A stretch of 9,503 bases of DNA from Nocardioides sp. (GTDB lineage Bacteria > Actinomycetota > Actinomycetes > Propionibacteriales > Nocardioidaceae), in the NCBI GenBank assembly GCA_030145945.1, contig JASLDK010000200.1:1-9503 (forward strand). The letters are read 5' to 3'. This document shows positions 6,036 to 9,503 of this stretch, in pieces. Within the stretch, counting starts at the first letter, position 1; each line of letters starts with the position of its first letter. The position numbers and the translations under genes are program-made. The notes beneath the pieces were generated by a model that saw only the letters and a list, made by a program, of their open reading frames with translations, did no database searches and was not told the origin of the DNA.

Positions 6036-7168
6036 GACGCGGCCCCCAGCGTGAAGTCGATGACGCCACGGATGTTCTTGCCGGCGTGCATGTCGGCGTA
6101 CCCCTGGTTGATGTCGTCGAGTGAGTACCGGGTCGTGATCAGCTCGTCGAGCTTCAGGTGGCCGCTCCGATACAGGTCGAGCTGCCACGGGATGTCGGCG
6201 CTCATGCTGCACCCGCCGAAGAGCGCACCCTGGATCCGCTTCTGCGACAGCGTGAGGTCGAACAGGTTGACCATCGCCGTGTTCTCGGCTGCGTTCGCCA
6301 CGCCGGTGATGACCACCGTGCCCCCCTTGTGCACGCCGGCCAGCGCCTGGCCGACGTGCTCGGGGAGCACGACGCCGACGGTCACGACCGTCGCATCCGC
6401 GCCGACTCCGCGAGTGAGCTCCCGGGCGAGCTCGTTGGCCTCGTCGATCGAGGACACGCCGTGGGTGGCGCCGACCTGCAGTGCGGTCTGCCACTTCATC
6501 TCAACCGGGTCGACAGCGATCACGTTCGCGGCTCCCGCATGAGCGGCGCCCTGGACGGCGTGGATGCCCACGCCACCGATGCCCATGACGATGACGGTGT
6601 CACCCGGGTAGACGTCAGCGTGGTTCACTGCCGACCCCCAGCCCGTACTCACCCCGCAGCTCAGCAGGCACGCGGTCTCCAGCGGCACGTCGTCGTCGAC
6701 CTTGATGGCGGAGGTGACGTCGATCGTCGTTTACTCGCTGAACGTGGAGATTCCGCAGTACTGACCGACCGGCTGCCCGTCGAGGCTCATCCGGAAGCTT
6801 GCCGCGTCGTTCGGACGACATCCGACCAGCAACGTCGCGCCGAAGTCGCACAGGTTCTGCATGCCGCGGGCGCAGAAGCGGCACCGACCGCAGCCCGGGA
6901 GCATGGAGAAGAGGACTGAATCCCCTTCCGACCAACCTGGCGTGTTGGGTCCGACCTGGACGACCTTGCCGGCGCCCTCGTGTCCCATGGCCATCGGATA
7001 GGTGGCCACCGGCGCATCGTTGGTCACGACGTGGTCGTCGGAGTGACACAGCCCGGATGCAACGAGCTGGATCATGATCTCGCCCTGGCGGGGCTCGTCC
7101 AGGTCCAGTTCGACGACCTCGAACGGTCCGCCTCCGGGGTTGCGGACAACTGCGCCACGAGTCTTCAT
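6032..7168 (-). pseudogene. NDMA-dependent Zn alcohol dehydrogenase, interrupted by in-frame TAA
   Basis: Medium-chain Zn alcohol dehydrogenase of the nicotinoprotein (NDMA-dependent, Rxyl_3153-like) group, which keeps its NAD(P) bound and is thought to pass electrons to mycofactocin. ATG at 7168 has AAGGAGG at a 6-nt spacing. Catalytic zinc ligands C41 (SGLCHSD), H63 (GHEGAG) and C171 (LLSCGVSTGWG), and structural-zinc cysteines C93, C96, C99 and C107 are all present. The Rossmann motif GIGGVG is at 196-201 and HAGKNIRGVI closes the protein. Codon 146 (6731-6733) is TAA, between GISTFSE and TTIDVTSAIKV, where homologues read FSEYT. The frame does not change across it. One base (TAC or TAT to TAA) explains it. 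It splits the protein into 145 and 232 residues. The downstream part lacks an obvious restart. It is a recent nonsense mutation, a sequencing error or a readthrough site. Confidence 0.88.
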
Positions 7169-7306
7169 GGCATGCCTCCTTGGCTGATGGGAGTGGACGG
7201 CGGGGAGGGCGCCTCCGGGTGGAGCAGCCTGGCCGACGGCCACGCTGCTGCAATCGAGTGGCCCGGTCCCACCGGACTGCCAGACTCCCTGCCAGCGGCT
7301 CGCACG
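7169..7306. promoter_or_regulatory. Regulator-ADH spacer with several repeats
   Basis: This 138-nt spacer is the longest in the catabolic cluster and precedes the alcohol dehydrogenase. It holds a symmetric inverted repeat AGCAGC-c-TGGCC-gac-GGCCA-c-GCTGCT (7223-7249), a smaller CCGGT-ccc-ACCGG (7263-7275), and a direct repeat CTGCCAG at 7277-7283 and 7289-7295. The large hairpin is a candidate terminator for the regulator gene; the others are candidate operator sites. No clear -10/-35 pair is seen. Confidence 0.4.
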
Positions 7307-8410
7307 TCAGTGGTCAGATGGCGATTCCGTGCGCCAATCGTCCTCATCGACAGCCAGGTGCGCGGTGTTCCGCAAGCGACGGACCAGGAGTGCCAGGAAC
7401 ATGCGGTTCTTGCCGTAGGGCTGGTCGAGCTGAACGCCCAAGGCCCGCTCCGCTCGGCTGACGCGTTGAGCGACCGAATTGTGGTGGAGATGGAGTCGAT
7501 CGGCGGCCTTCCGGAAGGATTCGGTCGCGACGACGGCGTCGAGAGTCCTCAGCATGTCCACTCCTGCCGACGCGATGAGCGCATCCAACGCGTCCACGTC
7601 AGGAAGGGTGCCGAGATCGGGACCGTTGAACCGCTCGGCGAACACTCTCGCGCTACCGACGATGTCGGCGGTGACGATCGGTGACTCCTCGACCAGGTAG
7701 GGACCGCGGTCGCGCGTGGACGGTTGGCTGAACCGGAGCGCGGTGCAGGCGTCGTGCAGGGCGCTCGGCGCGTCCGCGGCGCTCGTCGCGAGACTGATCC
7801 CGACGTGCACGCCGGTCGGAATGTCGTGGACGGTGGCGTCAGCGAAGTCGCGCGAGAGGATCACGGTGACCTGATGGTCGGCCCGCTCGGAGTGGACGAG
7901 GTGGCCGCTGCGCTCACGGATTCCCGCCAGCAGGACCTTCCTGCCCTGGGCAGGCCCGGCCAGGGCGAGACAGCGGATCTTCGAGCGCAAGGCGAAGCCG
8001 AGGTCCTCGACCGCCGCCAACCTCTGTTCCCGGTCGGCGCCGCGACTGCATGCGACCGAGAGCAGCTGGTCCCACGACCGCGACGGCGGGTGGCGCATGA
8101 GTGCGACTCGTGCCGCGAAGGAGAGCTCCTCCAGGAAGGCGCGACCCGCCGCACCAGACCGGGGCCGGGCGACCCAGACCGCACCACCATCCGGTAACCG
8201 TTGGCGAACGGCCCGGGGAGGAGCATCGCCGTCGCGGAGCAGGCCTCTTTGATCCGCCGAGCGGCGGGTGCCGCCGGCGGCGACCCCGACCGGGCATCCG
8301 GCCGCCCGGGCCGCGCGCACCAAGAGGACGTCGAGGGTCACGTCCTCGATGATCTGGCGCGCGAAGAGCTGCCGAATCGAGGCGACCGGACCGGCCCCGT
8401 CGTCGTCCAT
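7307..8410 (-). CDS. PucR/CdaR-type transcriptional regulator
   Basis: 367-residue DNA-binding regulator. The C-terminal PucR-type HTH (about residues 286-345) is clear: MLRTLDAVVATESFRKAADR, then LHLHHNSVAQRVSRAERALG. Upstream of it GVHVGISLATSAADAPSALHDA matches the GGDEF-like middle domain usual in CdaR/PucR proteins. The N-terminal 100 residues have no signature I recognise and may be the effector-sensing part. Members often activate catabolic genes beside them, so the alcohol/aldehyde dehydrogenase genes just downstream are the expected targets. I chose the ATG at 8410, preceded by GGAAG; a GTG at 8446 in the same frame has no ribosome-binding site. It lies 50 nt after the desulforedoxin-like gene stop and could be co-transcribed with it. 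Confidence 0.85.
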   Translation of the reverse strand: MDDDGAGPVASIRQLFARQIIEDVTLDVLLVRAARAAGCPVGVAAGGTRRSADQRGLLRDGDAPPRAVRQRLPDGGAVWVARPRSGAAGRAFLEELSFAARVALMRHPPSRSWDQLLSVACSRGADREQRLAAVEDLGFALRSKIRCLALAGPAQGRKVLLAGIRERSGHLVHSERADHQVTVILSRDFADATVHDIPTGVHVGISLATSAADAPSALHDACTALRFSQPSTRDRGPYLVEESPIVTADIVGSARVFAERFNGPDLGTLPDVDALDALIASAGVDMLRTLDAVVATESFRKAADRLHLHHNSVAQRVSRAERALGVQLDQPYGKNRMFLALLVRRLRNTAHLAVDEDDWRTESPSDH

Positions 8411-8460
8411 CCGGTCTTCCCTGAGTGGGGCTGCGTGCGTGGACACGGGCCGGACAGCCG

Positions 8461-8607
8461 TCAGTCGGACGAGGGGAGTTTCTTCGCCTCCTGGAGCTCC
8501 ATCGGCTCCCCGCAGCAGGTCAGGGTGCCGACCGTGCTGGGCTTGAGCACCATGCAGCCCGCGCCGCAGCTGGTGCAGTTGTAGCGCTTGCCGAGCTCGT
8601 ACGTCAT
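8461..8607 (-). CDS. Desulforedoxin-like small protein A (48 aa)
   Basis: A 48-residue protein, MTYELGKRYNCTSCGAG..., with cysteines C11, C14, C18, C31 and C32. The CxxC plus CC pattern followed by GEPM matches desulforedoxin and the N-terminal Dx domain of desulfoferrodoxin, which bind one iron (or zinc) through four cysteines. It has one residue more between the cysteine pairs than the sister gene, an extra C18, and an 11-residue C-terminal extension. The start ATG at 8607 follows AGGGGGA. The gap to the sister gene is 10 nt. Shared DNA (GGCAAGCGCTACA and CTGACCTGCTGCG) shows the two arose by tandem duplication. It could act as a small electron carrier or a zinc ribbon; no function is proven. 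Confidence 0.8.
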   Translation of the reverse strand: MTYELGKRYNCTSCGAGCMVLKPSTVGTLTCCGEPMELQEAKKLPSSD

Positions 8608-8617
8608 CGGATCCCCC

Positions 8618-8731
8618 TCAGGCCGTCATCGGCTCGTCGCAGCAGGTCAGGTCACCCTGACCCCCCGCGGTCACGATCACTTGGCCACCGCAGGTCCCAC
8701 AGGTGTAGCGCTTGCCGGTCTCACTGGTCAT
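8618..8731 (-). CDS. Desulforedoxin-like small protein B (37 aa)
   Basis: A 37-residue protein, MTSETGKRYTCGTCGG..., with cysteines at 11, 14, 30 and 31. This is almost the same size as classical desulforedoxin (36 residues, C9, C12, C28, C29), with identical spacing, and ends in CCDEPMTA where desulforedoxin has CCGEDM. ATG at 8729-8731 is preceded by GAGAGGAC. It starts 28 nt after the ABC permease stop and is followed 10 nt later by protein A, so the three genes look like one operon. Predicted to bind a single Fe or Zn in the cytoplasm. Classical relatives come from anaerobes; in an aerobic actinobacterium the partner is unknown. Confidence 0.85.
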   Translation of the reverse strand: MTSETGKRYTCGTCGGQVIVTAGGQGDLTCCDEPMTA

Positions 8732-8759
8732 CGGATGTCCTCTCGTCGTCGGAACGGGT

Positions 8760-9503
8760 TCAGTGGGAGACGCCGGCCGGCTCGCGTGCCGCGACGGGCT
8801 CGGGATCCGGCGTGGCGGGGGCGTCGGCCTTCTTGGTCTTGCCCTGGTAGCGCGCAGTGGCGAGCGCCAGGATCAGGACGAGCCCCGTGGACAGGAAGGG
8901 TACCCAGGTCGGGACCCCCGCCAGAGCGAGTCCGATGTTGAGGACGCCGATCAGAACGACGGCCAGCAGAGTGCCCGGCGCGTTGAACAGGCCGGGGGTG
9001 ATCTGAGTCATCCCGAGGAAGGCCGCGGCGAACGCCGGGATGAGGTACGGCGGCCCGACCTCGGGAGAGGCGGCCCCGATCTGGGCCGTCACCATGATGC
9101 CGGCATAGCCGGCCACCATGCTCGAGGAGAGGAAGGCCGTGAACCGAAGGCGGTCGGTCCGGATGCCTGCCAGTCGCGCCGCCGGGCGGCCGAGGCCGGT
9201 GGCGTGCAGCCGGCGTCCGGTCGGCGTCAGGCTGAGGAACACCCACAGCACCAGGGCAAGCACGAGCATCGACAGCACCGGGATCGAGAGCCCGAACACG
9301 TCGTTGCGCACGATCCAGGCGACTTTGTCGAGCCCCGTCGTCATCACGTTGCCGTCGGAGAAGACCTGGATCAGGGCCTGGACGACCGAGCCCACGGCGA
9401 GCGTCGCGATGAACGAGTGGATGCCCAGCTTGACGACGATGAACCCGTTGAAGAGCCCGACCAGTCCGCAGAGTGCGACGGCCGTGATCGCGGCCGGCCA
9501 GAA
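8760..9503 (-). CDS. RbsC-type ABC transporter permease, 5' end beyond right edge
   Basis: Inner-membrane permease of the ribose/rhamnose-type sugar ABC transporter class (BPD_transp_2). The visible 247 residues carry several hydrophobic segments, including IPVLSMLVLALVLWVFL, FLSSSMVAGYAGIMVTA, LLAVVLIGVLNIGLALAGV and WVPFLSTGLVLILALA. The cytoplasmic EAA-like loop reads GRRLHATGLGRPAARLAGI. The upstream visible part LFNGFIVVKLGIHSFIATLA is also characteristic. The C-terminal tail after ARYQGKTKK is hydrophilic and acidic. The N-terminus and start are outside the window, as presumably are the ATPase and binding protein. Its substrate cannot be read; such permeases in catabolic clusters also import non-sugars. 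It heads the operon that continues with the desulforedoxin-like genes. Confidence 0.88.
   Translation of the reverse strand, partial: FWPAAITAVALCGLVGLFNGFIVVKLGIHSFIATLAVGSVVQALIQVFSDGNVMTTGLDKVAWIVRNDVFGLSIPVLSMLVLALVLWVFLSLTPTGRRLHATGLGRPAARLAGIRTDRLRFTAFLSSSMVAGYAGIMVTAQIGAASPEVGPPYLIPAFAAAFLGMTQITPGLFNAPGTLLAVVLIGVLNIGLALAGVPTWVPFLSTGLVLILALATARYQGKTKKADAPATPDPEPVAAREPAGVSH

Noticed and set aside
5706..6494. Long 262-codon version of the EthD gene
   Set aside because: The extra N-terminus is an Arg-rich shadow of the alcohol dehydrogenase. The EthD homology begins right after the GTG at 6035.
8645..8662. 7-4-7 inverted repeat GGTCAGG/CCTGACC
   Set aside because: It lies inside the coding sequence of the 37-residue protein and follows from its codons, so a terminator there is unlikely.

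Overview
This is a high-GC window, almost certainly from an actinobacterium. GTG starts are common, genes overlap by 4 nt, one promoter looks leaderless, and the alcohol dehydrogenase belongs to the NDMA-dependent (nicotinoprotein, mycofactocin-linked) group. The genus cannot be read from the sequence. Every gene I can support lies on the minus strand, so transcription runs from the right edge to the left edge.

In transcription order, right to left: the 3' part of an RbsC-type ABC permease (cut by the right edge); two tandem mini-genes of 37 and 48 codons encoding desulforedoxin-like four-cysteine proteins; a PucR/CdaR-type regulator; an NDMA-dependent Zn alcohol dehydrogenase broken by an in-frame TAA; an EthD-domain protein; and an NAD(P)-dependent aldehyde dehydrogenase. 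A strong inverted repeat directly after the aldehyde dehydrogenase stop probably ends this unit. A new unit follows from a TATACT box placed for leaderless translation: an actinobacterial-type class III CoA-transferase with rearranged domain order, then a YtcJ-like metal-dependent amidohydrolase that starts inside the CoA-transferase stop codon.

The left 1.5 kb is mobile-element territory. It holds a decayed IS21-family end (istB C-terminus in three reading frames, plus terminal TGGCCA-N7-GTCCCC repeats). Beyond it lies an apparently intact IS481-family transposase, cut by the left edge, whose ribosome-binding site lies in the stem of a predicted hairpin.

Inferred logic: a small alcohol or ether-type growth substrate (identity unknown) is imported by the ABC system, oxidised by the ADH to an aldehyde and by the ALDH to an acid, with the EthD protein in an undefined accessory role and PucR as local regulator. 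The acid may then be activated by CoA transfer. In this copy the ADH carries a nonsense codon, so the pathway is either broken or served by another dehydrogenase. The least conventional elements are the two desulforedoxin-like mini-genes, possible redox or metal-binding partners of the pathway.
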